A stretch of DNA of 64,000 bases from Haloplanus natans DSM 17983 (GCF_000427685.1 NZ_KE386573.1:1224938-1288937); one strand, 5' to 3'; shown: positions 9,819 to 18,449, counted from the first letter of the stretch. Made by a program: numbers and translations. The notes: generated by a model not told the origin, from the sequence alone.

Positions 9819-11285
9819 TCAGACCAGCGGGACCGACATCGTAACCACGCTCCCGCCCGCCGCCGACTCGCCGACCTCGAACCGCCCGCCGGCCTTGGTG
9901 ACGGCCCAGTACATCAACCAGATGCCGAGTCGGTCCGCGTGATTCAGCGGCGTCTCGCCGCTTTCGAGCACCTGTATCTCCTGCTCCGGGATGCCGGGCC
10001 CCTCGTCGGCTATCTCGATGTCGACCCAGTCTCTCCGCGTCTCGACGCGAACGTCGACCGTCGGCGTCGACGACTCGTCGTGTTTGATGGCGTTGTCGAT
10101 CGCCTCCTCGACGGCGGCGATCAGGCCCGTCGCCTCGACGCGACAGGGCTCCTCGGGGAGCGCCGTCGTGATGGTCGCGCCCGGGTAGCGATCCTCGAAC
10201 ACGTTGACCAGTCGGACGACGTGTTCGGTCAGTTCGAGCGGCCCTCGTGGCGATTCGTCGGCGGCGATGATGTGCTCGGTCTCCCGGACGGCTTCCGCGA
10301 GTCCCATGAGATCACGCGCCGCGTCGGTGATCGCGTCGAGCGACGCGGGTGGGTCGCCGCCGAACTCCTCTTCGAGCAACGCGACGTGGCCCTCGATGAC
10401 GTTCATCTTGTTTTTCAGGTTGTGGCTGAGCACGCGGTTCAACACCTCCAGTCGGCGCTCCCTGAGCTTTCGGTCGGTGATCTCGGTCTGGAAGCCGACG
10501 AAGTTCGTCACGGCGCCGTCCTCGTCGCGGACGGGAGCAATATCGAGTTTCTGCCACATCCGTTCGCCGTTCTTGCGGTAGTTCACGATGTCGACGGCGA
10601 CCGGCGTCTCGGCGCCGATCCGTTCTCGCAGTAGGCGACGGGTCCGTGGATCAGTGTCCTCTCCCTGCAGGAACCGGAAGCTACGCCCCAGCGCTTCCGA
10701 GCGGTCGTAGCCCGTCAGCGACTCGAACCGGTCGTTGACGTACACCATCGGGTTGTCCTCGCGGTCCGGATCGGTAATCGTGATCCCGACGGGCGCTTCG
10801 TCCATGGCGCGCTCTTTCAGACGGAGGTCGGCCACCGTCGCCGCGAGTTCCTGCGACCGCTCGTCCAGTTCGACGGCGGTCCGACGGCGTTCGACCAGGT
10901 TGCCGACCCGGGCGTGAAGCTGTGCTTTCCCCGCCGGCAGTTCGATCACGTCGTCGACGTACTCCCAGGGCGTCCCGCCCACGTCGGTGTCGGCGGGGAC
11001 CAGCAACACGAACGGGAGGAAGACGCTCGTCCCCTCACGCACCGCCTCGATGGCGTCGGTAGCGCGGCCGAACTCGTCGTGGCCGAGCACACAGCAGTCG
11101 AACCCCGTCTCGAAGTCGGGGGAGTCGGTCGCCGTCTCGACGTGGTACCGTTCTCCGAGGGTCTCGGCCAACAGTTCGCGATTCCGCCCGGGGCCCATAA
11201 ACAGCAGCACTCGCGGCTCGTCGACGACGGGAGAATCGCCGTCTCCGTACTCGGTCGACTCGCCATCTGTCAGTTTTTCTGACAT
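9819..11285 (-). CDS. Histidine kinase with pseudo-receiver and LOV-like PAS domain (HTR-like)
   Basis: A soluble 488-residue sensor kinase. Residues 24-130 resemble a response-regulator receiver but lack the usual acidic pocket and phospho-Asp. Residues 160-272 form a PAS domain closest in pattern to LOV flavin domains: GRSFRFLQGEDTD, then NYRKNGERMWQ and NFVGFQTEIT. The adduct-forming cysteine of LOV (in NCRFLQ) is replaced by Phe203. The transmitter follows: His288 in RVLSHNLKNKMNV, an N box (EEAIDNAIKHDES), and G boxes (ADEGPGIP, GIWLMYWAV). It diverges from the KaiC-like gene at 11416, so the two probably act in one pathway. The domain layout is that of haloarchaeal HTR-like kinases. Confidence 0.85.
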   Translation of the reverse strand: MSEKLTDGESTEYGDGDSPVVDEPRVLLFMGPGRNRELLAETLGERYHVETATDSPDFETGFDCCVLGHDEFGRATDAIEAVREGTSVFLPFVLLVPADTDVGGTPWEYVDDVIELPAGKAQLHARVGNLVERRRTAVELDERSQELAATVADLRLKERAMDEAPVGITITDPDREDNPMVYVNDRFESLTGYDRSEALGRSFRFLQGEDTDPRTRRLLRERIGAETPVAVDIVNYRKNGERMWQKLDIAPVRDEDGAVTNFVGFQTEITDRKLRERRLEVLNRVLSHNLKNKMNVIEGHVALLEEEFGGDPPASLDAITDAARDLMGLAEAVRETEHIIAADESPRGPLELTEHVVRLVNVFEDRYPGATITTALPEEPCRVEATGLIAAVEEAIDNAIKHDESSTPTVDVRVETRRDWVDIEIADEGPGIPEQEIQVLESGETPLNHADRLGIWLMYWAVTKAGGRFEVGESAAGGSVVTMSVPLV

Positions 11286-11415
11286 TTATTCCCTGAACAG
11301 GTGCCTCGTTGTCGGTAGAGTACACCCGGACAAGTAACTGTTCGCCCCGTCCGATGTATCGTTCGACAGGTCACTCGGCAATTTATGTAGGTGACGACCG
11401 AACCATTCGTCATTC

Positions 11416-12867
11416 ATGACGGTGACCGGTCGCCTCTCGACGGGTATCGAGGGCCTAGACGAAATCCTGCACGGTGGGTTTCTGCGCCAGCGGAACTACA
11501 TGATTCAGGGCTCCGCCGGCTCCGGCAAGACAATCCTCGCACTCCACTTCCTCCAGGCCGGGGTGGCCAAGGGCGAGGCCTGTCTCTTCATCAACATCGA
11601 GGAGGACCTCGATGACCTCCGGTCGAACGCCGCGGCGCTCGGATTCGACACCGACGCCATCGAATTCCTCGATCTGAGTCCGACCGCGGACGTGTTCGTC
11701 GAGGACCGAACGTACGACGTATTCGACGCCGCCGAAGTCGAACAGGAGCCGCTTCGGGAGGCCATCGTCGACCGTGTCGACACGGTGGATCCCGACCGCG
11801 TCGTCGTCGATCCGCTGACGCAGTTCCGGTATCTCTCCGCCGACGACTACCAGTTCCGCAAGCAGGTCGTCGGGTTGATGCGATTTCTCGAACAGCGAGG
11901 GGCGACTGTCGTCTTCACCGCTCAGGACGCCCGGAACCAGCCGACCGAGGAACTCGAGTTCGTCGCCGACGGGACGATCCGGCTGGGGTCGGCGCCGTAC
12001 GGCAAGACGGTACGGGTCCCGAAGTTCCGCGGGTCGAAGACGCAGGGAGGTGCCCACGCCTACCGGATCACCGACGAGGGGATGGTCGTCTTCCCGGCAC
12101 TGGACCCGCACGACCACCAAGAGACGTTCACGACCGAACCGGTCTCCTCGGGTCTGCCCGCGGTCGACTCGCTCCTCAACGGCGGGCTGGAACGCGGGAC
12201 GGTCAGCGTCATCAGCGGGCCGACGGGCGTCGGGAAGACGACCCTCGGGACGCAGTTCATGAACGCTGCCGCCGAGCGGGGGGAACGGTCGGTCGTCTAC
12301 CTGTTCGAGGAGAACGAGCAGACGTTCCTGACGCGCTCGGAGGCCATCGGCATTCCCGTCCGCGGGATGATCGAGCGCGGCACGCTGAAGGTAGCGGAAA
12401 TCGACGCGCTCGAACGGTCGCCCCAGGAGTTCGCCCACACCGTCCGGAAAGACGTCGAGGACGACGACACCCGAATCGTCATGATCGACGGCATCGCCGG
12501 CTATCGGCTGACGCTGAACGGCGAGACCGATATGCTGCTCCGGCGACTGCACGCGCTGGGCCGGTATCTCAAAAACATGGGCGTGACGACGATTTTCGTC
12601 GACGAGACGGCGGGGGTCACCGGCTCGTTCAGCGCGACACAGGAGAACATCAGCTATCTGGCCGACAACATCGTCTTCCTTCGCCACCTCGAACTCCGGG
12701 GTGAGCTCCGGAAGGCCACCGGCGTGTTGAAAAAGCGGACGAGCGACTTCGAGCGCACCCTCCGCGAGTTCGAGATCACGGCGGACGGCATCGTGGTCGG
12801 CGAACCGCTCACGCGGATGCAGGGCATCCTGAGCGGGCTGCCGGACGTCGTCGACGACCCGGATTAG
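11416..12867 (+). CDS. KaiC-like RecA-superfamily ATPase with two KaiC domains
   Basis: The 483-residue protein has two tandem KaiC/RAD55-type domains. Domain 1 has a Walker A at residues 32-39 (GSAGSGKT), catalytic glutamates in NIEED and a Walker B in DRVVVDPLTQ. Domain 2 has GPTGVGKT at 268-275, FEENEQ and TRIVMIDGIAG. Both nucleotide sites look active. KaiC proteins form hexamers and act in circadian timing in cyanobacteria; in haloarchaea, related proteins are linked to signal transduction and motility. No kaiA or kaiB is nearby. The start is leaderless-looking, with an AATTTATGT element about 30 bases upstream, and the gene is divergent from a LOV-like kinase. Its last four bases overlap the opposing thioesterase gene. 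Confidence 0.88.
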   Translation: MTVTGRLSTGIEGLDEILHGGFLRQRNYMIQGSAGSGKTILALHFLQAGVAKGEACLFINIEEDLDDLRSNAAALGFDTDAIEFLDLSPTADVFVEDRTYDVFDAAEVEQEPLREAIVDRVDTVDPDRVVVDPLTQFRYLSADDYQFRKQVVGLMRFLEQRGATVVFTAQDARNQPTEELEFVADGTIRLGSAPYGKTVRVPKFRGSKTQGGAHAYRITDEGMVVFPALDPHDHQETFTTEPVSSGLPAVDSLLNGGLERGTVSVISGPTGVGKTTLGTQFMNAAAERGERSVVYLFEENEQTFLTRSEAIGIPVRGMIERGTLKVAEIDALERSPQEFAHTVRKDVEDDDTRIVMIDGIAGYRLTLNGETDMLLRRLHALGRYLKNMGVTTIFVDETAGVTGSFSATQENISYLADNIVFLRHLELRGELRKATGVLKKRTSDFERTLREFEITADGIVVGEPLTRMQGILSGLPDVVDDPD

Positions 12868-13355
12868 GACTCCATCCGCTCGACGAGCCGTTCCAGTTGG
12901 GCCGCCCGCTCGTCGAGCGCGGCGTCCCGAAGGCGACGCTCGCCCTCGGTCGGACAGTCGAGGTCCGGAACCGGCGTCGGGTCGCCGTCGTCGTCGACGG
13001 CGACGAACGTGAAAAACGAGGAGGTAGTGGCGTGTTCCGTGTCGGTCCGTGGATTCTCCGCGCGCACCTCGACGGTCACGTCGATACTCGTTCGGCCGGT
13101 TCCGTAGACGTACGCCTCGACCACCACCACCTCCCCGAGGTCGATGGGGCGTTTGAAGTCGACGTGTTCCATCGACGCCGTGACGACGCCCTCGTTGGCA
13201 AAGCGCATCGCTGCGATGGCACCGCAGACATCCATCCAGTGCAACACCGCGCCGCCCAGCGCCCGACCGTGCGTGTTCGTGTCGTTGGGGAGAACGATTT
13301 CGGTCATCTCCGTGTGCGACTCCGCGAGCGTCGCGGGTCCCGTCTCGTCTGCCAT
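12864..13355 (-). CDS. Acyl-CoA thioesterase (hotdog fold, YciA/BACH type)
   Basis: A 163-residue single-hotdog protein that should hydrolyse acyl-CoA thioesters. The typical core is NDTNTHGRALGGAVLHWMDV, with the His-Gly/Gly-Gly loop and the Asp on the central helix, followed by VTASMEHVDFKRPIDLGEVV and a beta-sheet carrying SIDVTVEVRAENP. Length and motifs match the YciA/cytosolic acyl-CoA hydrolase family. It converges with the KaiC-like gene with a four-base overlap and has no metabolic partner beside it. Confidence 0.88.
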   Translation of the reverse strand: MADETGPATLAESHTEMTEIVLPNDTNTHGRALGGAVLHWMDVCGAIAAMRFANEGVVTASMEHVDFKRPIDLGEVVVVEAYVYGTGRTSIDVTVEVRAENPRTDTEHATTSSFFTFVAVDDDGDPTPVPDLDCPTEGERRLRDAALDERAAQLERLVERMES

Positions 13356-13391
13356 GCGGGATGGGTGGCCGCGGGTGGTGAAAAGTCCAGC

Positions 13392-13850
13392 TTATCGCTC
13401 GTCGAAGTCGTCGATCCGCTCGGGTTCGAACTCGTCTTCGTCGCGGCCGGCCCGGTCGAGGACGCCGTCGGAGACGGTGATGGGACAGTCGACCCGGACC
13501 GCGAGCGCGATGGCGTCGCTCGGCCGCGCGTCGAAGACGAACTTCCGGGATTCGCCGTTCTCGTAGCGCTCCACGTCCACCTTGGCGTAGAAGGTGCCGT
13601 CCGCGAGGTCGTCGATCCGGATGCCGTCGAGGGCGCCGCCGAACTCCGTGAGCATCTCGACCAGTAAGTCGTGTGTGAGCGGTCGCTCGAACGGCTCCCC
13701 GGACAGCCCGAGTTGGATCGCCCGTGCCTGATCGGCCGTGATGACGATCGGGAGGTACTCCTCGCGGGCAGCGAGGAGGACCGCGGGGACGTTCGAGCCG
13801 TCCTCGCTCGTGCCCACCCCGATGCCGGTCACCTCGGCGGTGTGCTCCAT
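13392..13850 (-). CDS. DUF151 bifunctional-nuclease-family protein
   Basis: A 152-residue protein of the BFN/DUF151 family. The hallmark is FDARPSDAIALAVRVDCPI near the C-terminus, preceded by the long beta region LLAAREEYLPIVITADQA. Plant and bacterial members have been reported with RNase/DNase activity; the archaeal function is not established. Upstream of its start, a TTAAAAAG element (about 13885-13892 on this strand) is a plausible TATA box, and just beyond it lie two copies of a palindromic 20-base repeat that may regulate the gene. Confidence 0.85.
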   Translation of the reverse strand: MEHTAEVTGIGVGTSEDGSNVPAVLLAAREEYLPIVITADQARAIQLGLSGEPFERPLTHDLLVEMLTEFGGALDGIRIDDLADGTFYAKVDVERYENGESRKFVFDARPSDAIALAVRVDCPITVSDGVLDRAGRDEDEFEPERIDDFDER

Positions 13851-13902
13851 ACAGCCGCTTCGGGCGGCAAGTATGAATAGCTACGGGCTTTTTAAGATCG
13901 TT

Positions 13903-13948
13903 CGACGCTCACAACGTCGGCCGTGGCCCGACGCTCACAACGTCGGCC
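13903..13948. repeat. Two direct copies of a 20-base palindromic repeat
   Basis: The 20-base sequence beginning CGACGCTCACAACGTCG occurs identically at 13903-13922 and 13929-13948, a 26-base period. Each copy is a hairpin or dyad (CGACG, seven-base spacer, CGTCG); in the second copy the arms extend into GGCC. The pair sits between the end of the winged-helix gene and the TATA-like element of the DUF151 gene. It could be a twin operator site or a transcription terminator for the upstream gene. Confidence 0.7.
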
Positions 13949-13967
13949 AACGCTACCGCCGCACGTA

Positions 13968-14582
13968 CTACGCCGCACCGGCGATGGCGAGGACGAGGAG
14001 ACCACCGAGGAAAAAGAGGAGCCCGGGCGGCAGTCCCGCTCCGGCGGCGTCGGCGGCCGTCGGCGCCGCTTCGGTGCTCATCGTCCCCACTCCGCCGCCG
14101 TCACCACCCGCGTCGGCGCCACCCGTCCGCGCGCCGAACGGGGCGCCGTCCAGATACCACTGCACGAGAAGGCTCGCGATGCCGAGAACGCCGACGGCGC
14201 CCAGGAGGTTCTTGAGGGCGCTCTCTAACCCCCTGCTCTCCTCCTCGCGGCCGGCGAAGACGACCAGCGGCCGGTCGGCCGGCGCGTAGCGGTTCATCTC
14301 CCGGCCCTTCTCGGAGTAGACGGTGTCGATCACTTCGATCAACCCCGCGTCCTCGAGGTTGCCGAGGTGGTACTGCGTGTTCTGGAGGGAGGTGTCGACT
14401 CGCTCTGCGACGTTCGCGGGCGTGTCGGGTTCGTCGTGGAGGGCCGCGAGTACCTCGCGGGCGGTGTCGGAGGAGAGCGCCGACAGCAGGTCGTCGGCGT
14501 CCTCGCTGTCGAGGCCGATGACACGCGGATCGGCCTCCGCCGCTGCGGAGGTGTCGGGGCGCGAGGGCAACAGGTCTGCCAT
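13968..14582 (-). CDS. Membrane-anchored winged-helix (ArsR-like) regulator
   Basis: The 204-residue product has an N-terminal winged helix (SDTAREVLAALHDEPDTPANV, then SLQNTQYHLGNLEDAGLIE as the recognition helix). The C-terminal half has two hydrophobic segments (NLLGAVGVLGIASLLVQW and LPPGLLFFLGGLLVLAIAG) joined by a Gly/Ala-rich linker, so the DNA-binding domain should be tethered to the membrane. I chose the ATG giving MADLLPSRP because 54 further upstream codons are Arg-rich and fall in promoter DNA. It is divergent from dpsA. Many haloarchaeal one-component regulators share this HTH-plus-two-helix plan; the ligand is unknown. Confidence 0.8.
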   Translation of the reverse strand: MADLLPSRPDTSAAAEADPRVIGLDSEDADDLLSALSSDTAREVLAALHDEPDTPANVAERVDTSLQNTQYHLGNLEDAGLIEVIDTVYSEKGREMNRYAPADRPLVVFAGREEESRGLESALKNLLGAVGVLGIASLLVQWYLDGAPFGARTGGADAGGDGGGVGTMSTEAAPTAADAAGAGLPPGLLFFLGGLLVLAIAGAA

Positions 14583-14699
14583 AGTGTCGGTACGGTAGTG
14601 GCGCGCCGGGTACAAAACTTCCTCTCTCCAAGACCGAACCGGTCGTGCTAGACGCCACGCTGATCGGCTATATACCCCAATTTCGGCCGTCTCAAACCG

Positions 14700-14714
14700 T
14701 GTGAACGGCTCACA
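14700..14714. promoter_or_regulatory. Dyad TGTGA-N5-TCACA before dpsA
   Basis: A perfect interrupted palindrome (TGTGA, five bases, TCACA) lies a few bases upstream of the GGATAAGT element near 14723-14730, which is at the right distance to be the dpsA TATA box. A second TATA-like element, CTATATACC, is at 14668-14676 and may serve the divergent winged-helix gene. The dyad is a candidate operator for iron- or stress-dependent control of dpsA. Confidence 0.5.
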
Positions 14715-14756
14715 GCGAAAACGGATAAGTGTCTGGAGACCCAACAGAAAACTGCA

Positions 14757-15305
14757 ATGAGTACACAGAAATCAGTCCGACAGCAGGCCGACTCGGTCGA
14801 GGCTACAGACGCGCTCCGACTCGATCAGGAGAAAACCGAACAGCTCGTCGAGGCGCTCAACACCGACCTCGCGGCGACGTACGTCCTCTACCACCAGCTC
14901 AAAAAGCACCACTGGAACGTCGAGGGCGCGGAGTTCCTGAACGTCCACGAGTTCCTCGGTGAGGCGGCCGAAGACGCGGAGGAAGCGGCCGACGAAATCG
15001 CGGAGCGCGCACAGGCGCTCGGCGGCGTCCCGCTCGCCGGCGGCAAGCGACTCGAGGAGAACGCCCCCGTCTCCCCCGAGGGCGACGATGTCTACGACAT
15101 CCGCACCTCGCTTCGCAACGACATGGAAATGTACGGCGACATCATCGAGACGGTGCGCGAACACGTCGATCTCGCACAGGGTCTCGGCGACCACGCTACC
15201 GCCGAGATGCTCCGTCAGAACCTCCTGACGATGGAAGAGCACGCCCACCACATCGAGCACTACCTCGAAGACGACACGCTCGTTCTCGACTCGGCGACGA
15301 AGTAG
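14757..15305 (+). CDS. dpsA: DNA starvation/stationary-phase protection protein (Dps ferritin)
   Basis: A 182-residue Dps-family four-helix-bundle protein that forms a 12-subunit shell, oxidises and stores iron and protects DNA. The inter-subunit ferroxidase ligands are visible in KKHHWNVEGAEFLNVHEFLGE and in the following helix DAEEAADEIAERA. The sequence matches the haloarchaeal DpsA type, with an extended N-terminus before TEQLVEALNTDLAATYVLYHQ. It is monocistronic and preceded by a TATA element and a dyad. It is divergent from the membrane-anchored regulator, which could control it, but that is only inferred from position. Confidence 0.93.
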   Translation: MSTQKSVRQQADSVEATDALRLDQEKTEQLVEALNTDLAATYVLYHQLKKHHWNVEGAEFLNVHEFLGEAAEDAEEAADEIAERAQALGGVPLAGGKRLEENAPVSPEGDDVYDIRTSLRNDMEMYGDIIETVREHVDLAQGLGDHATAEMLRQNLLTMEEHAHHIEHYLEDDTLVLDSATK

Positions 15306-15379
15306 CGACCGCCGATCCTGCTGGCGGACGGTCCCCGCCCGTCGCCTTCCGCGTTCGTTTCCGCCACCCGCAGCGACGG

Positions 15380-16711
15380 CTACTCGACGACCAACGCCCG
15401 CAGATCGTTGACGTTCGTCCCCGTCGCGCCGGTGCTGAGTACGGCGCCACGGTTGCCGAGGTAGCCGTAGGCGTCGCTGTTGCCGAGTGCCTCCCGAGCC
15501 TCGCGCACGTCGTCGACGGTGTCGGCGTCGACGATGGCGCCCGCGAAGTCGCTACTCCCGTCTTTCCCGTCGGTGTCGACGCAGGCGAGTGTCGTCCCCG
15601 GCGGGAGTTCGACCGCGGCGGCGAGCGCGAACTCCGCGTTCGGGCCGCCGACACCGTCGCCGCGGACGGTGACCGTCGCCTCCCCGCCGGAGAGGACGAC
15701 CGCCGGGGCGTCGAGGGGGTTCCCCGTCGCCTCGACTTCCTCCGCGACGGCGACGTGGGTCAGTGCGGCTTCCCGCGCCTCGCCCCGGATCGACGACGAG
15801 AGGATGCACGTGTCGTACCCCCGGTCGTCGGCCACCTCGCGCGCAGCGTCGATTGCGGTGAAGCTGTCCGCGAGGACGTGGTTGCTCACCCGGTCGAAGA
15901 CGGGGTCGTCGGCCCGCGGCGTCTCGGACAGATCGCCCGCTGCGCCGGCAGACAGCCGATTCCCGACCGTTACCGGCGGATCGACGCCGTACCGATCCAG
16001 CGCGTCGAGGGCGTCCGCGTAGGTGGATTCGTCGGGTGCCGTCGGGCCGCTGGCGATGACGCTCAGGTCGTTGCCCACCACGTCGCTGAAAACGAGGCCG
16101 ACCACGGCCGCCGGCGCGGCGAGTTCGGCGAGGCCACCCCCCTTGAGCGTCGAGAGGTGTTTGCGGACGGCGTTGAGCGCGCCGATTTCGGCGCCGGCGT
16201 CGAGGAGCGCGTCGGTCGTCTCCTGCAGGTCCGAGAGGGGGATGCCCTCCGCCGGCGCGGGGAGGAGCGCGCTCCCGCCGCCGGTGATGATCGCGAGGAC
16301 GAGCGTCCGGTCGTCGGCGTCGGCGACGAGTTCGCGGATGCGGTCGGTGCCGTCGACCCCCGCCTGACTGGGGACGGGATGGTGGCCGCGCCAGCGCTCG
16401 ATGCGGTGGTCCTCGTGCTCGGTCGGGTCGGGCGTCACGACGGCGCCGGCGTCGAGACGATCCCCCAAGACGCCTTCGAGGGCGTCGGCGACGCCGTCCG
16501 CCGCCTTCCCGCCACCGACGGCGACGATGCGGTCCACGTCCGAGAGGTCGTAGGTGGCGTCGGCGACGTGAAGCCGGTCGCCGTCGAGGCGAATCGAGTC
16601 GGCGACGACGCGGTCCGGTCTCGCGGCGTCGATGCCGGCCCGGACGCAGGCCAGCGCCGTCTCCCGTCCGGGAGTCGATGCCAGCGCGGTTTCGTTCTCG
16701 ATGGAGACCAT
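15380..16711 (-). CDS. Glycerate 2-kinase (MOFRL family)
   Basis: The 443-residue enzyme matches class II glycerate kinases, which make 2-phosphoglycerate from D-glycerate and ATP. Motifs include VAVGGGKAADGVADALE, ITGGGSALLPAPAEGI, FSDVVGNDLSVIASGPTAPD and the C-terminal MOFRL segment (LSGGEATVTVRGDGVGGPNAEFALA, then DGSSDFAGAIVD). The ATG giving MVSIENET fits the usual family length; an 89-codon upstream extension would run into the divergent gene and is rejected. Older annotations call such proteins hydroxypyruvate reductase. It is divergent from the TraB gene. Confidence 0.9.
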   Translation of the reverse strand: MVSIENETALASTPGRETALACVRAGIDAARPDRVVADSIRLDGDRLHVADATYDLSDVDRIVAVGGGKAADGVADALEGVLGDRLDAGAVVTPDPTEHEDHRIERWRGHHPVPSQAGVDGTDRIRELVADADDRTLVLAIITGGGSALLPAPAEGIPLSDLQETTDALLDAGAEIGALNAVRKHLSTLKGGGLAELAAPAAVVGLVFSDVVGNDLSVIASGPTAPDESTYADALDALDRYGVDPPVTVGNRLSAGAAGDLSETPRADDPVFDRVSNHVLADSFTAIDAAREVADDRGYDTCILSSSIRGEAREAALTHVAVAEEVEATGNPLDAPAVVLSGGEATVTVRGDGVGGPNAEFALAAAVELPPGTTLACVDTDGKDGSSDFAGAIVDADTVDDVREAREALGNSDAYGYLGNRGAVLSTGATGTNVNDLRALVVE

Positions 16712-16763
16712 ACCCCGCCTCTCTCCGACAAGGGTAAAAAGCGTGCCCCAGTAGCGGGCGGTG

Positions 16764-18449
16764 ATGAGTGACGCCGCCGCCTCGACGGAAACCGAGGGTC
16801 GTGTCCGCGTCGTGGGCACGGCCCACGTCTCCGCCGAAAGCGTCCGCGAAGTCGAAGACGCAATCGAGGCCGACCGGCCGGACGTGGTCGCCGTCGAACT
16901 CGACGAGGGGCGGTATCGACAGATGCAAGGCGAGACGCCCGACGACATCGAACCCGGCGACCTCCTGCGGGGCAACACCGTCTTTCAGTTCCTCGCCTAC
17001 TGGATGCTCTCCTACGTCCAGTCGCGACTGGGCGAGAAGTTCGATATCCAGCCCGGTGCGGACATGCTCGCCGCGGTGGAGACAGCCGAGGACCTCGGGA
17101 TCGACGTGGCGCTGGTCGACCGCGACATCCAGACGACGATCCAGCGCTTCTGGGCGCGGATGGGGGGACTGGAGAAGTTCCGCCTCGTCGGCGGCCTCGC
17201 CTTTGGCCTCACCGACGCCCGTGGCCTCGGCCTCGCCCTCGGCGTCTTCGTCGGCGTGATCCTCGGCCCCCTGCTCGGCCTGTTCGGCCCCTCACTCGGC
17301 CTCACGACCACCCTCCTGACGCGGATCACGGGGGGCGTCCTGCTCGCCATCGCCGCGGGCGTCGCCGTCCACACGGTCGCCGACGCCGTCGTCGAGAACC
17401 CCGACGACCGCCTGCTCGCCGCCGCGGGCGTCGGCGTCGCGGTCGGTCTGATCGGCGGCGTCGGACTCGGCCTCGCCGACGGCGTCGTCACCTCGCTCGG
17501 CCCCTTCGTCGCCCGCGTGGTCGGTAGCCTCACGCTCGGCCTCGCCGGCGGCGTCGCCGTTGGCCTCCTCGTCGGCGTCGGCGCCGACCGCGCCGGCTAC
17601 GGGGCGACCGCCGACGAGGAGTTCGAGGAGTTCGACATCGAGGAACTCACCGACGCCGACGTGGTGAGCGTCATGATGGAGGAGTTCCGGACCTTCAGCC
17701 CCGCCGGCGCCCGCGCCCTGATCGACGAGCGCGACGCCTACATCGCCCACGAACTCCTCAGGCTCCGCGAGGCCGGCCACCACGTCGTCGCCGTCGTCGG
17801 CGCGGGCCACAAGGAGGGGATCGAAACCTACCTCGACGCGCCGGAGACGCTGCCGCCGTGGGAGTCGCTGGTCGGTACGGATTCGGGCGGCGGCGGGATT
17901 CCGTGGCTGAAGGCCGCGGGCGTCCTCATCTCGCTCGGCTTCGTCGCCTTCTTCGCTCTGCTGGCGATGGCGGGGGTCCGTGACGGCTTCCTCCTTCGCC
18001 TCTTCGCCGCGTGGTTCGTCGTCAACGGTGTCTTCGCCGCCGGTCTCGCCCGCCTCGCGGGCGCCCGGTGGGATTCGACGCTCGTCGGCGGCCTCGTCGC
18101 GTGGATGACCTCCGTCAACCCCTTGCTCGCGCCGGGATGGTTCACCGGCTACGTCGAACTCCGGCACACCTCGGTCAACGTGAGCGACATCGGGACGCTC
18201 AACGAACTCCTGAGCGACGAGGAGACGCCGATCCGGACGCTCGTCGGGCGGATGTTCGACGTGCCGCTCTTTCGCCTGATCATGATCGTCGCCATGACGA
18301 ACGTCGGGAGCATGATCGCGAGCCTCCTCTTTGCGGTGTACGTCCTGCCCCTGTTCGCGACCGAAATCGGGGGCGTCGAAGGGGTGTCGCGGCTCATGCT
18401 CGAAGGCGCGCGCAACAGCGCCGAACTCCTCTGGAGGACCGTCGCGTGA
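16764..18449 (+). CDS. TraB/PrgY-family membrane protein
   Basis: About 561 residues. The TraB domain opens with RVVGTAHVS and VVAVELDEGRYRQM and closes with VVAVVGAGHKEGIETYL, the conserved His and Glu positions of the family. Between these are several Gly/Ala/Leu-rich membrane helices (about residues 150-290), and more follow to the C-terminus, so it is a polytopic membrane protein. Enterococcal PrgY inhibits a peptide pheromone, and the fold is related to Tiki-type proteases, so peptide processing at the membrane is plausible. A GTG three bases upstream is an alternative start. Its stop overlaps the GTG of the site-2-protease gene, suggesting joint action. Confidence 0.85.
   Translation: MSDAAASTETEGRVRVVGTAHVSAESVREVEDAIEADRPDVVAVELDEGRYRQMQGETPDDIEPGDLLRGNTVFQFLAYWMLSYVQSRLGEKFDIQPGADMLAAVETAEDLGIDVALVDRDIQTTIQRFWARMGGLEKFRLVGGLAFGLTDARGLGLALGVFVGVILGPLLGLFGPSLGLTTTLLTRITGGVLLAIAAGVAVHTVADAVVENPDDRLLAAAGVGVAVGLIGGVGLGLADGVVTSLGPFVARVVGSLTLGLAGGVAVGLLVGVGADRAGYGATADEEFEEFDIEELTDADVVSVMMEEFRTFSPAGARALIDERDAYIAHELLRLREAGHHVVAVVGAGHKEGIETYLDAPETLPPWESLVGTDSGGGGIPWLKAAGVLISLGFVAFFALLAMAGVRDGFLLRLFAAWFVVNGVFAAGLARLAGARWDSTLVGGLVAWMTSVNPLLAPGWFTGYVELRHTSVNVSDIGTLNELLSDEETPIRTLVGRMFDVPLFRLIMIVAMTNVGSMIASLLFAVYVLPLFATEIGGVEGVSRLMLEGARNSAELLWRTVA

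Noticed and set aside
10640-10710. Functional LOV blue-light photoreceptor
   Set aside because: The cysteine needed for the light-driven flavin adduct is Phe, so a classical LOV photocycle is not supported despite the strong motif match.
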